A stretch of DNA of 64,000 nucleotides, from contig CBFFRP010000394.1 of NCBI GenBank assembly GCA_965644295.1, positions 162,182 through 226,181 of the forward strand, given 5' to 3'. The translations under genes and the position numbers were made by a program. Positions 10,592 through 22,100 of this stretch are shown here, in pieces. The first letter of the stretch is position 1. Every line of letters begins with the position of its first letter. The notes under the pieces are model-generated. The model did not search any database. It was not told the origin of the DNA and saw only the letters and a program-made list of their open reading frames with translations. Source of the stretch: Paraphysomonas bandaiensis. Its lineage: Eukaryota > Chrysophyceae.

Positions 10592-11963
10592 TTAAAGTTC
10601 ATCGCCGCATCCTGATGTGCAGGTCGTATTTGGTGGGGCTTCAGACACCTCAGCGTATTCAGTAGCAGCCTGAGCACGGGCCCGATTCCAATATGAGGAC
10701 GGCTGAACCTTCTCCAGTATAGCACGATGCTTGTACTTCCTCGCTACTGACACTACTTCGTCCATAAGAGACTTCTCCAGAGTGACTGCTTGCAGCCCGA
10801 GGTTAGAAAACTTCTCGTGAATAACCTCAAGTTCATTGGCGGCATCCTCCTGGCGCGGGTTGGTGAGAAACGATACGGGCACTCCTGTCTGTTCCGAAAT
10901 CATCTTAGCCAGATCTCCCACGATAAGCGTCTCAGCAACTTGATTGAAGATCTCCACACGGTGACCAGCGGGTGGGGGATTGTTAATAGCAAGCTCTACA
11001 CATTTAACAGTGTCTACATACAAACATCAGTTATGTTATGTAGAGAACTACTGAACTCAACTGAATACCTGATATGTGAATAAAGGCTCTGGTTTGTCCT
11101 CCTACCCCATACACGGTGAGTGGAATATCCAGAGCAGCCTGCATCAAGAACCTGTTCAATACTGTTCCGTAGTCGCTGTCGTAGTCGAAGCGGTTAATTA
11201 GTCGCTCATCTCGTAGTGTCTGATTGGTGTTTGTTCCCCACACAATACCTTGATGCAGATCAGTTATGCGTATACCGTCGTTCTTGTTGTAAAATTGAAA
11301 GGTCAAAGCATCTAAACATTTTGTCAAGTGATAAACAGAGCCAGGATGGGCGGGGTGTAGTATGTTTTTCACATCCCCATTTGGAACAGTTACGTCAAGG
11401 TAACCTTCAGGAATCTCGCCACCTGATTTTCCATACCCATAAACCCCCATCGTTCCCAAGTGCACAACATGAATATCCAATCCAGACTCAATAACAGCAA
11501 CAAGTAAGTTATTTGTCCCCGCAATGTTATTATTCACAGTATACATTTTATTTCTAGGGCTTTTCATGCTGTACGGGGCCGCACGCTGCTCAGCAAAGTG
11601 GACAACAACATCAGGTTCTTCTCTCACCAGCATTTGCACCATCTCTGAGTAATCTTCCGCAATATCCATAAAAATAAACTTAATATTTCTCCCTGATACC
11701 TCTCGCCATGCACTAATTCTCTCTTCAATAGTTTTGATGGGTGTTAATGAATCAGTACCAAGTTCAACATCAATTTTTCTTCTTGAAAGGTTATCAACTA
11801 TAATAACATCATGACCTTTATCACTTAAATGAAGAGCAGTAGGCCATCCACAAAATCCATCACCACCAAATACAATAATTTTCTTTTTTTGTGGAATATC
11901 AATATGCGATATCACAGTGCCCAATAAAAGGCATACTACTACACTAGATAAACTGCTCTTCAT
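10592..11963 (-). CDS. SQD1: UDP-sulfoquinovose synthase (SQD1), 438 aa, 2 exons, with signal peptide and C-terminal DEL
   Basis: Exons 11963-11069 and 11013-10592 are joined across a 55-nt intron. The enzyme makes UDP-sulfoquinovose from UDP-glucose and sulfite, the head-group donor for the plastid lipid SQDG. The NAD-binding motif GGDGFCGWPTALHLSDKGHD, the DNLSRRKIDVELGTDSLTPI block typical of SQD1, the short-chain dehydrogenase pair Y-x-x-x-K (SVYHLTK) and VWGTNT are all present. The first ~20 residues (MKSSLSSVVVCLLLGTVIS) are a clear signal peptide. The catalytic domain starts about 8 residues later, leaving no room for a plastid transit peptide and no Phe at the cleavage site. The C-terminus ends CGDEL, resembling K/HDEL ER-retention signals. 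Family identity is firm; the ER-lumen location is inference. Plastid import by an unusual route remains possible. Confidence 0.92.
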
Positions 11964-12560
11964 TGTTTAACGTGTACTTATTCTCTGATAGTCTATTGAA
12001 TCAAATGATTATGTGTGTGTTATGGTTATTGAACTGAAATATTCGAAAAGATTCTTATTGCAGTGCAATGCAATGAGAGGATCTCAATACAATGGATGGA
12101 TATGAATGACTGATTATACAACCAATCAGAGGTTAGGAAAGGGTCGGAATATCCCCAATATGGGATACGGTTTGCTGCCCGTTGACGGGTAGTACATGGT
12201 CCATGATTCAGATGTGGAGTTGTGAAAAGAGACGGATTATGGATTACGGCTACAAGTCGACATTCAATCTAGAAGAAATAGGAACGTCCGCCGTACACTG
12301 TACACCCCCCCGTGTATCATGCCGGCATGTCCGTATATATGTACTACGACGTACGACTGCTGGTACTGTATGTCATATATACAGCAGTACGTAGTGGTTC
12401 CTACTTCCCATTGCATGTACATATATATATATAGGCAGCATATGTATATACCATATAGTTGCATATGGAATTCCAGTCATCCCCTCTTTACATATATATA
12501 CCTTCCTAACCCCTCTAATCAATCAATCTAAATATTCCTGAGAAAGCTATTGCATTTCCC
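11964..12560. promoter_or_regulatory. Divergent promoter region between SQD1 and the PhnD-like gene
   Basis: Non-coding. It contains TACAGCAGTA (reverse complement of TACTGCTGTA) at 12380-12389, 181 bp before the PhnD-like ATG, a GTACTACGACGTAC imperfect palindrome near 12340, and a TA-dinucleotide run near 12420-12432. Confidence 0.45.
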
Positions 12561-13559
12561 ATGCAAGAGGAGCATCCTCTAGCTCAATCTGATCCTATTG
12601 CATCAGATGGATCTCAACAGAAGTACACCTGTTTACGATACACAGATTACATTGAATCAAAAGCTGTTATCGAACCAATATTACGTGAAGGTAGCAACAC
12701 CGTATGACTGATTCATATAACATTATATATAACTGCAGTTGAGAAGAAGCTGGGCCTGCCAATCATATATCTGCCCGCCCCGCCTGATGCATCAGGTCCA
12801 AAAGAGGACCAGGCCGTATACACGTTTTCTCATAATTGTGCGGATATTGGACGATTGTGATCGCCGGCGTATGTTCGAGCAAGAGATTGCTTGAGACCCT
12901 TGGTAGTACCCACAAATAGTGGAAACGCGCCTGTGTATCACTCTCAACTCTTTGTTTCCAAAAATAGTGCACTTAGAGACTTCAACTCACTCCATGGTGC
13001 AGTATTCGCATTTAATGATGAAGCTTCGCTCTCTGGATACCAGTGTGTGGTATTTTTGCTCGCATCCCTTGCACGAAACCCTGGGAGTGGTGTGATGCTG
13101 CCTTTTTTTACAAGCGCCATCAGAACTGGATCGCACGAGAATTCGATAAAAGCTGTGGTGACTGGTTCTGCCGACGTTTTGTGTTTAGATTGTACAGTTA
13201 TGGAGAAACTACGTCGCACTAACAGTGGACAGGAGCTTTTATCTATGCTACACCCCATTCCTGTTCCATCTTCAGTGCACGGTGGTCCTGCTGGTTTACC
13301 CACGTATATGTTGAGCACGCCAGATGGGCATCTTGGCCCGAACCCAGTTCAACCTGTCGTTGCTTCGAATAGACTCCCGACAGATTTAATCGCGAAGATT
13401 CAAGATGCTTTTCTTAGTGTACCTAGTGAGCTTTTGATGCCTATGCTTGCAACTAGATACATGCCTATTAACGATTTGTACTACCAGGGAATTCGAGCTA
13501 TGATTGATGAAGTAAAGGATATTCACATTTGCGGCTGCCATAGTATTTGTCGATCTTAA
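12561..13559 (+). CDS. PhnD-like phosphate/phosphonate-binding-fold protein with an in-frame TGA (candidate selenoprotein), 316 aa if read through
   Basis: Exon 1 is 12561-12690 and exon 2 is 12739-13559, separated by a 48-nt intron. The fold resembles periplasmic PhnD/SsuA-type binding proteins: FNDEASLSGYQ matches the ligand loop (NDPxSxSGYN), and RTGSHENSIKAVVTGSADVL matches the GSH..SI.AV..G.AD block. There is no signal peptide, so the protein is probably cytosolic; its ligand and function are unknown. In exon 2 a single TGA (12858-12860, codon 84) falls inside a conserved stretch, reading ADIGRL-TGA-SPAYVRARD. Homologues as I remember them often have Cys at this place (QTCGYP). Coding resemblance continues unbroken on both sides for 230 codons, and no plausible intron removes the TGA. 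Options are selenocysteine, a recent nonsense mutation, or a base-call error. A SECIS-like hairpin follows the true stop. Confidence 0.72.
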
Positions 13560-13568
13560 TTCTTGTGC

Positions 13569-13616
13569 GAATTGTGGATGACGCTCTTGAATATATTGAA
13601 GAGCTGAACACAATGC
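13569..13616 (+). promoter_or_regulatory. SECIS-like hairpin just after the PhnD-like stop codon
   Basis: ATTGTG (13571-13576) pairs with CACAAT (13609-13614). Inside it, ATGA (13578-13581) faces TGA (13605-13607), as in the SECIS non-Watson-Crick quartet. GCTCTT (13583-13588) then pairs with AAGAGC (13599-13604) around a loop that starts G-AA. The AA lies only 8 nt after ATGA, against the usual 10-13, so the match is imperfect. Confidence 0.35.
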
Positions 13617-14020
13617 AGTGCATTGAAATGCCACTGGGCAGTTTGTAGCTACTATAAATATATTGTATATTAAACCAAGTTTTAGTTGTGTAGAGAAAAG
13701 TGTCCGTAAGAACGTGACAATATTTTGTTCTTACTTTTTATTTTGCATCTGTAGTCATAGAAGCACAAGAACTATTCCTCCACACAGCAACGTGAATACC
13801 CCAACGTTCTTAATGTTTATGCAACTAAGTTGATCTATAAATGTGTATACGTGTATGGTTGATCTGGTTTGCTTGTGGGGTTACAACGATATATACATAT
13901 ATACAACGCTGTGAATATTACAGCAGCATAAACTATCGCTAATATTTCATAGCCTGTGCTGATTTTTGCTGTTTGTGAGCAATTTAAAGCTGTAATTCTA
14001 GGGTATTTGAATTACGACCA
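13617..14020. other. Intergenic, nothing recognised
   Basis: 3' flank of the PhnD-like gene and AT-rich spacer. No reading frame or repeat copy is seen until about 14025. Confidence 0.45.
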
Positions 14021-14024
14021 TTAC

Positions 14025-15010
14025 TTCCCTCAACAAAGTCGGACGTTTTCGTGGTAGTCTGGGGGATAAGTACCGGAGATACTTCTCCGGGAAACTAACG
14101 TGAGCCGCATATATAGTCAGCAGATAACGCTCTGTCTACTCATAGCCAAATGCTTGTGTGGTACAAGGGATACTAATATAAGTGTCACTTGTCGCCTTGA
14201 CGAATAAACAGACATCCGGGAATTGGCCCACCTCAAAGGCATCCGGGGTATGGGGCGGCCTACTGAAGTCAAGTATCCGGGATGTTCACCGTAAGGACAA
14301 AGAGTGAATGTAGTTGCACCTTGGTCCTTGCGGTGACGCACAATCAGCTTTCGTAGCGCAAAATGGTAGGATATCAGAAGTAAGCACTAGCTAGTTATAA
14401 TTAAACTTCTAAATTAGATCTGACTCTTACACGCCTATTTTGCTAATAATCGACATTCACTACTGACTACTGATGTTACGTGAAGTGTACAGTAGTTGCT
14501 AACAGTATGATATGAACTAATGACATGATACCAGTAATAGCAGTGAAACTAAAAGTAGAAGATAGTAACTATCCACTATCATATAAAATTATTATAATTT
14601 TAACAATTGAGTATTGAGTGTATACGTGTATACAACGTTCAATGAATTAAGTTTAAACCATCCACAATCGTGGGATCTGCAGCATTACTATAGTCATATT
14701 TAACTAACAGGTTTTGACAGTGATACTAAACTACTCTACTGAACTTGAAATACAACACACTGTCAATTAATTAATAATTGTGATAAGCATATCTTGTCAT
14801 TCATAGTTATTTCATAAATCTATGTCATCAGTAGTGAACGTCTTTTTATTAGCGATAAGCGCGTAAGAGTCTGAACTAACGTAGCAAAAAAATAACTAAC
14901 TTGCGCTTAACTCTCATATCCTACTATTTAACGTTACGAAACCAGCTTGTGCGTCACCGCAAGCTCTGTCACTCAAAAAAAATACTGTGATCAAACAGAA
15001 TGTTATACTA
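14025..15010 (+). mobile_element. Non-autonomous repeat element with ~150-bp imperfect inverted arms
   Basis: The left part starts CCCTCAACAAAGTCGGAC (shared with 62527) and includes ATCCGGG/CATCCGGGG motifs that recur in reverse at 31.1-31.2 kb. The left arm (14315-14475) and right arm (14825-14985) are imperfect inverted copies. Shared blocks are TTGCGGTGACGCACAA, AT.GTAGGATAT, GACTCTTAC.CGC and ACATTCACTACTGA-like ends. About 370 bp of AT-rich DNA lies between the arms. No transposase frame is present. Element ends and a target duplication could not be fixed, so the class is open (MITE-like). Confidence 0.6.
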
Positions 15011-15279
15011 ATTGTTGGACCTGTATGTTGAATATGAATACTAAAAAACAATTCCTAACCAAACTATGATGCTTTGGGCTACAAGAACAAATGTATTGGA
15101 CACCTGTGTGTTATTTGTAGCCCACGACTACAATTGTTCCCTTGTTTTTTCACAAAACCATCCTTGTTATATACTTAATTTTGCACACGTATCTGGAATA
15201 GGTAGGACGAACATCAGGTGGAATCTCCACTACCTCAAGTACTTCCCGCTTAAACAACGCGTTCCGTGCAAACAAAGTT

Positions 15280-15700
15280 TTATTCCGTAGCTTTTGGACA
15301 ATTCAGCGACTTCTCACTTGTCTCAGGTGCTCTGTAATCAGACATATTAGTCATTAACGCAATGCCACTCTCATCGCACAAGTGTATTACTACTTCTTCT
15401 TCGCCGAGAAAATTTACCACACCCAGAGTAGATACATTGGTCAACACTCGTTGGGTGCGAACTCTGTTACTCATCTGCTGCATTGCACACCAACAAGGTA
15501 CATGGCTCCCACACTGCCAATATCCGACGTCGATTTAGATTCACCTGTTCCATAGCCATGAGTCACAGGTTTTATACCGCCTATGTGAATAATCATTTGT
15601 CACACTTAACGCACCACTAACATGCGATCTAAATGCTACTATCACACCTTGCTTTACATACCACAACTCATGTAGTATTGAACAAAAAACATTTATTTAA
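15280..15700 (-). pseudogene. Decayed retroelement protease/Pol fragment (tentative)
   Basis: Three overlapping minus-strand frames, each interrupted, read in order as VTNDYSH, then IKPVTHGYGTG, then VLTNVSTLGVVNFLGEEEVV and DESGIALM. This order resembles the segment after the DSG motif of Copia proteases (HVTND.S.F..I.PV.HGIGTG... and later LYVP.L..NLLSV). Frame changes without plausible introns suggest decay. Short reads of this kind can mislead; a small host gene with unseen introns remains possible. Confidence 0.35.
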
Positions 15701-16109
15701 TTCAACTTATTCATATTGAGATTGTCTATACGGAATAGGCCAAGCTATCTGAATATTAAGTCACTAGCCAAAAACTCTTCTCAGAGTCATCATGCGGAAG
15801 CATACCTTTCTCTCTAAAATATTGAACACAACCTCGAGAGTTTCTGCCATTGGCTGGACTGATTTGACAGTGAAACTGATGCATGTGTCCTTTCTTTTCC
15901 TCAAACCTTAAATCTTCAGTTTAGCTAAGCTATTTAATTGTATGTCAGTAATAGTCATATAATACTCTCTTTCAATATATTTACAATATGGAGAAAACTG
16001 GACGCTCTGTTTTTACACTAACAAGTCAATTACGCGTCCGAATAAAAGTTTGTGTTCATTTTCGAACAAGTAATTACAGGATCACAAAGACCATACTGTA
16101 CACTAATCA
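15701..16109. other. Intergenic, nothing recognised
   Basis: AT-rich spacer 3' of the giant lectin gene. No frame, RNA gene or repeat copy recognised. Confidence 0.4.
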
Positions 16110-19100
16110 TCATAATTTCTTTTCTAATAATCTTTGCTGAAGACGCCTTTTCTGCTTCTGTTCCTGTATCATCAAACTAACTCTATGCCGTTCAGAATTC
16201 GTTACTAATGTTTTTTTCAGACGACTAGGCAAAACGCTAGATTTCTCGCTGCTATCAAAGGTATCAGTATCGGTATTCTCCTCACGACGAGCTTTCAAAC
16301 GAGAACTCAACCGTTGCTTCGCACTCTCATGGTGCTGATGCATTGAAAACTGACGGGCAAGGTTGCCCACCATGAAGTCTTTCTTGACAACGTCAACTTC
16401 TTCTTCGGTGTGAAATCCACCACAAAACAGCAAGCTACTATCGACTAACTCTTGTTTTGCTCCACCAACGCAGTTCGTCTGATCTAACCTTTCTACTTTG
16501 CGATCAATAGGGGACTGACGTCTAACTAAAACATCGCATTCATACGAGTCTCCACAAGTAAACGACTCACAAGTGCCAACAGAGCTGACACTTTCGTCGT
16601 CTCCCATAGTAATCACCTTCTGCATGTTGTCATTGGTTCTCAAAATTTTCGCCAATCTTGACTGGTACTCCACGTCCACTGTACCTTCATCATCTTCGTC
16701 AAATGAGGTCGCCCCCCATCCAACCTCATTCTCAACAACCAAACCCCGCATGTGAGACACAATGCGAGCTTCTACATTACCCATTGATTGCTTTGAACTC
16801 GAAGACACTGCGTCATCTTGGTCTGAATCGAATGTAGTTTTAGACGTAATTCCTCGCTCCTTAAGTATTCTGCTTAAACGAGGACTGTTGGCATCAAAAG
16901 GCACACCAGGGAGAATATCGTCCTCCACTTTCAAACTACCAGACTCAATGACGGCATTATCATGAAAGGGTTCATCATCTTCTTCGTCTCCCATAGTAAT
17001 CACCTTCTGCATGTTGTCATTGGTTCTCAAAATTTTCGCCAATCTTGACTGGTACTCCACGTCCACTGCACCTTCATCATCTTCGTCAAATGAGGTCGCT
17101 CCCCATCCAACCTCATTCTCAACAACCAAACCCTGCATGTGAGACACGATAGCTTGTGAAGGGATTGTGGCCTGTACTCTGCGTATTTCATCATACTCAT
17201 TCATTGGTGATAACATTGCGTCAGGTATTTTGGAACCAGATGATCCCTTGATATCCTCAGGAAATCCTTCACCCTTTTCAGCCGAAATGCCAGCAAGCCT
17301 TAAAGCTCGCAGCATATCCGCACGGCGAAATCTTTTGAAACAACCTTGCTCGAAGGAATCACAAGAAGTAGTCGCAGGCTTTTCATCAATTTCAAGTTTG
17401 CAATCGCCGGTAACTTCAGCATTTCGATTTTCTTCCTTGGTATAACGGAAAGAACTGCTTTTATAAATAGGTGATGCCAGAACATCGCTGACACTGCGTC
17501 CGATCGCGGCGGGTTTTTTGCGATTTACGCTTAAGCCCTTAGGCAATTTGAAAATATCTTCGTCGCTCGGACTTCGTGCAATTGAGGGTGTTGCAAATGG
17601 TTGACAACATCTGCTAGAGCAGAGTTTGACTCCACGCAGTTGACAAGAAATGATGAAAGAAACCAAAACAAGCAATGGAATGAATACTAGAATGATGTTT
17701 ATCGCATATAATTCTATATGAATCAGGATCAGCGACAAAACCACAAGCCATGTTCCAGCTCTATAAACGAAAATTTCAAGAGATTCATGTAGACCAGCTA
17801 TCACACCTGCAAAATCGACGATGCGATAACATATCTCGTCATACGTGAAACAAGACAACTTCTGTGCTGAAGTGCACCAGTAGCACCTTCTCGGGAAAAC
17901 AGTTCTAAAATTTAAGACCAAAGGTCTATCCTCAAGATGTTGACATTCCTTCGCCACAAGCATGGATACAGAAAAGTAGTCAAATGCGTTAAATAGGTTA
18001 GAAGAACCGGCATCCCAACTCCCATCAGGAGTAAATACTTTTGCACCAGATCGTATTGCGGTTAAAGCTGCTACCAAAGCATTCATAACTTCACTGGCTT
18101 CGTCAAAAATAAGTAACGGTATCAAAACCCTTGTCACCAAAATCTGAAATGGACATACAAAGATGATATCTATAACAAGCCATATGAAAAAAGAAAAGAT
18201 CCATGCAACATGCTCTGATGCTGTCCTGTGAACCCCAAATGAAATAATATAACTCAAACAAAAAGCAATCAACGCTGCTAAAACCAAAAAGATAATGAAC
18301 TTCAACCACATGGGTTCTGGTTCTAACTTCCAGAAATAATTACAAGTTCCATATTTCTCGACGATATTTCCAGCACTAGGCGAAAGTAAGTCTTTAACAA
18401 ATAGGACAAGCAGTCTACGATTGCCCTCTTCAGCCTTTAAGAACGAAATTCTATTCTTTTCACTTCGGAATTGCGAAAACGTCCCAATGATGTCACTTAA
18501 AACCATTTTTTCGTTGAACAGATGAATCTTATCATTCGTTTTAGATGTCTGGGGAACATTATTTTCATCAACTTTACATATTTCAGTACTAGGTTGAGAA
18601 AAGGCTGGTAAAACGCTTCCTGAATGATAATGCGCTGAATTCCACGCCACATTGAATGAGACATTAGTTGTATCATTACCAATTACAGTGTAATAATTTG
18701 CCAACTCAGCTTTAAGCTTATTTAATGCTGCTGTACAAATAGAACGATCTGGAAGGGTTGACGCAACTTTGCTCGATTTACGTGTATCCAGACCGCTCTC
18801 ATACGTAGGGCGCGCAAGAACTTCGGTTACAAAGTAATCAGTCAATAAATCTAACGGTAAACATAGAATGGCACATACGGCCACAACCAAGAAAATAGTC
18901 TTAATATGTGAAATAGGATGAGTCGGCACACACTCTGAGCTTTCCCACACGCAAATTTCATCCATGAAAATTCTACCTGATGTACCACCAGTACAATCTC
19001 GCGCAGTCCGCATATCAAAACACGAATCATTATCTGTGATCAGTATACCCATGACGATTGTATTCAAGAACATGAAATACACTGTAGAACAGCAGATACA

Positions 19101-22100
19101 TAGAGCACGTAGTTCGCGTGGACGAGACACCTTCTCAGAAGTGAGAAACAAAGATCCCCATCGGTGGCAATGTTTAAACTCGTATATAAAACTGTCGAAT
19201 ACGGAAGGTTTAAATAACAGTGATGGGAAAATAGATTCTATGTCTTGGAGCTTGGCATTACACTCAACATTTTCAGCTCTTGTACAACAGATATATCCGA
19301 ACACACCTAAAACAATGACAATAACAGCAGCAGAATATGCTGTCCAACCCGATGTCAAGGACTTCTGAACCGAAGCTTCTGCTGAGCGACGTTTAGAGGC
19401 GGTAGGAGAACCAATTGAATCGTATGATACTGTTGCAAACAAAGCGTGTGGTCGTGATCCCATTGCTCGTGGAGAACAAGAGCACACCACGAACTCAGAA
19501 GAAAACGTTTCCACAATGCAATCCTCCTGCTCAACGAATGTGATATTCATGCTGTTGCAAACAGGTCGGGCCATTATTTCCGGACAGGTTACAATCCAGG
19601 TGTTGCTAAATCCCTCACAAGTAAAGGAAGTAGACACACCATATCCACAGTCATGAATATATACTCCTGCTGTCTCATTGCACTGAAGTGTAGCATGAGT
19701 TGAGTGTTGTACAACTCCATATTGAACAGGCACAATGTTACGCAGAATGTAACGGGATGTAATATTTCCTATGTCCCTGTTAACAAAAGACTTCTTTTGC
19801 AGCGGTGGCTTGTAAACACTGTCGACATGCCACAAAATATTCGTTGATATATCTCTATTGGTAAGTATATACATGGAAGGTGCTTGAGTCACAACGCAGT
19901 GAATGGTGTTATTCTGTACATTACCGATTATGGACGACAGCTTTACGTTGTTTAATATTTCATGCAGGGTCAGAGGAGTATTAATCGTAAAGTTATTTTC
20001 TTTGATAATCACGGTAGCATATAGACGGAACTGCGAGCCAATAAACTCAAAAGCTTCCTGGTTTATATCCATCCAAGAAGATAGAAGTAAACAAGATTCA
20101 GTTATCAGCAACGACATTTCATCAACAAGCCTTTCCATATGAATATTACTGGCGAGAGAAAAATCGCCATACTCATGGTATCTGGACAACGAATCGAGGG
20201 ATGATAGCATCATACTCATATCAGAAAAAGATATATCCAACCCTCTATCAAGAATATGCTTGATGACAGGAATGGAACAGTTCAAGGCGCTAAATGATAA
20301 TAGCGAAGGGTTTGACATTAGTTCATATACAAGTGAAACCCACGACTTACTGACAAACTGCGATGAAAAATCCAAATCTATCAGAGATTTCAAAGAACAC
20401 ATCGACGCCTCCACAACCATGCTGGAATCATGAAATTCTTCAGTTGTAAATGAACATGTTTGCCCATGAAAACCGTCATGACATCTGCAAACTGACTTGC
20501 ACCACAGGTCGCCGATGAAGCAATTCTCAACAGGCGTATTGAGCTGTTCATCGATATATATGCAATCTCCATTGCTCGAACATCCATTTACGCATGACTT
20601 TGCAGCAGGTATACAAGAATTGAAATGACATGTCATAAACGGAAGACAAGAAGAATTTGATGTACATGGGGTACCCCTTTCAATACTCTGATAAAATTGC
20701 GACGGTAGACATGGAGTATTTGCGGGGCCTAACTCTCCAATGTATGACGATTTACATTCACCACAAGTATTTACCATCTTCGAGCACGACAATCTATTTA
20801 ACGCATCACAATCTGGAGCAGAGGCACACAGTACTCGAGATATAGCCCCCGCAACAACAGCAATTCTATTTTCAAGACCAAAAATATCTCCACTGCGGAG
20901 CATGCGGAAGAAATCTGAACTCGCATTCGTCAAGGGCGTATTTATATCACCCGACGGCAAAACTGTAATAGCAGAAGTTTTTTCACGGGAAGCACTCAAG
21001 GAATCAAAAACGGAAACAACACATATAACACTAGAATTCGCCGTAGAAGTTCGTGGAAGTATTGTAGATATAAACGAGTCAAAAGTAGGTTGCCGTAAAC
21101 TTAATATGGTCGAGGAGACAGACATAAATCCAAATCTGTACTTGAGAGGTAACGATGTATCAGTCCAATACGGTGCATGCATATGGAACAAATCAATATA
21201 TTCTCTTCCTGAGGTAGGGTACAAAGTAAATGACCCTTCAGACGGTGGTGAATTCACTTCAATAAAAATAGAAGAATGGGATAACTTCCCATTTCCATTG
21301 GATAAACTCAGAGTAAATACATGAATATCATGGGCAAAAAACGCGAATGGAACAAGAAACAAATTGTACATCGCAATTCTAGTCGAAGAATTGAGATAAA
21401 CCTCGTATTCTATGGGCGATAACGTGTTCACAACAGAAAAGTCATCGAGATGACTTGAACTCCACTCAGCCAAACCAGAAAAACTAAATATGCTGCCATA
21501 CAATTTTAACGTTTCCTTCCACTCGATCATATTACCAGCAGTGCTATAAACATTAACAGTGGGGGAGCCCACTGGACAACTTAAAACAAGAGAGCAGTGT
21601 ACACCAACTCTTCCCGAATCAGAGTCAATTATTCGAAGGCATATATAAAAAGTATGGAAACCAGCACTGCCACTCGGAACTAATTCCGCCGAAAGATAGC
21701 CATTCGCTTCAAACACAGTATCGTCACATCTACTTATATTGCCACCATCCCAATATTCACAGCTCCAAGTGTAATTAAAAGTAGCAGCGAAATTATCCGG
21801 GTCATAGCTGTAAGTTCCATCAAACTCAAGGACATTGTCGTTGGAAACATAAGCAACGTTTCCAATAGGTAAAACAACGGACAGAGGAGTAAATAGAACG
21901 TTAATAACAGAAGAAACAATATGATAAACATTTAGTACTTCGTCATAGACTGAATATTTCACAACATAATACATTCCTGGTACAAAAAAATATTCCGGAA
22001 ACATTAAAAAATGGGGTCCAGAGCGGGTTCTACCAGATATATTCATAGGATATAGACTATCTTTTTCGAACACTTCCCATGTATAGAAAGTACCTAATTG

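Noticed and set aside
12858-12860. Explaining the in-frame TGA by an intron
   Set aside because: The only GT..AG span around it is 27 nt and would delete the conserved SPAYVRA residues. The frame is continuous across the TGA.
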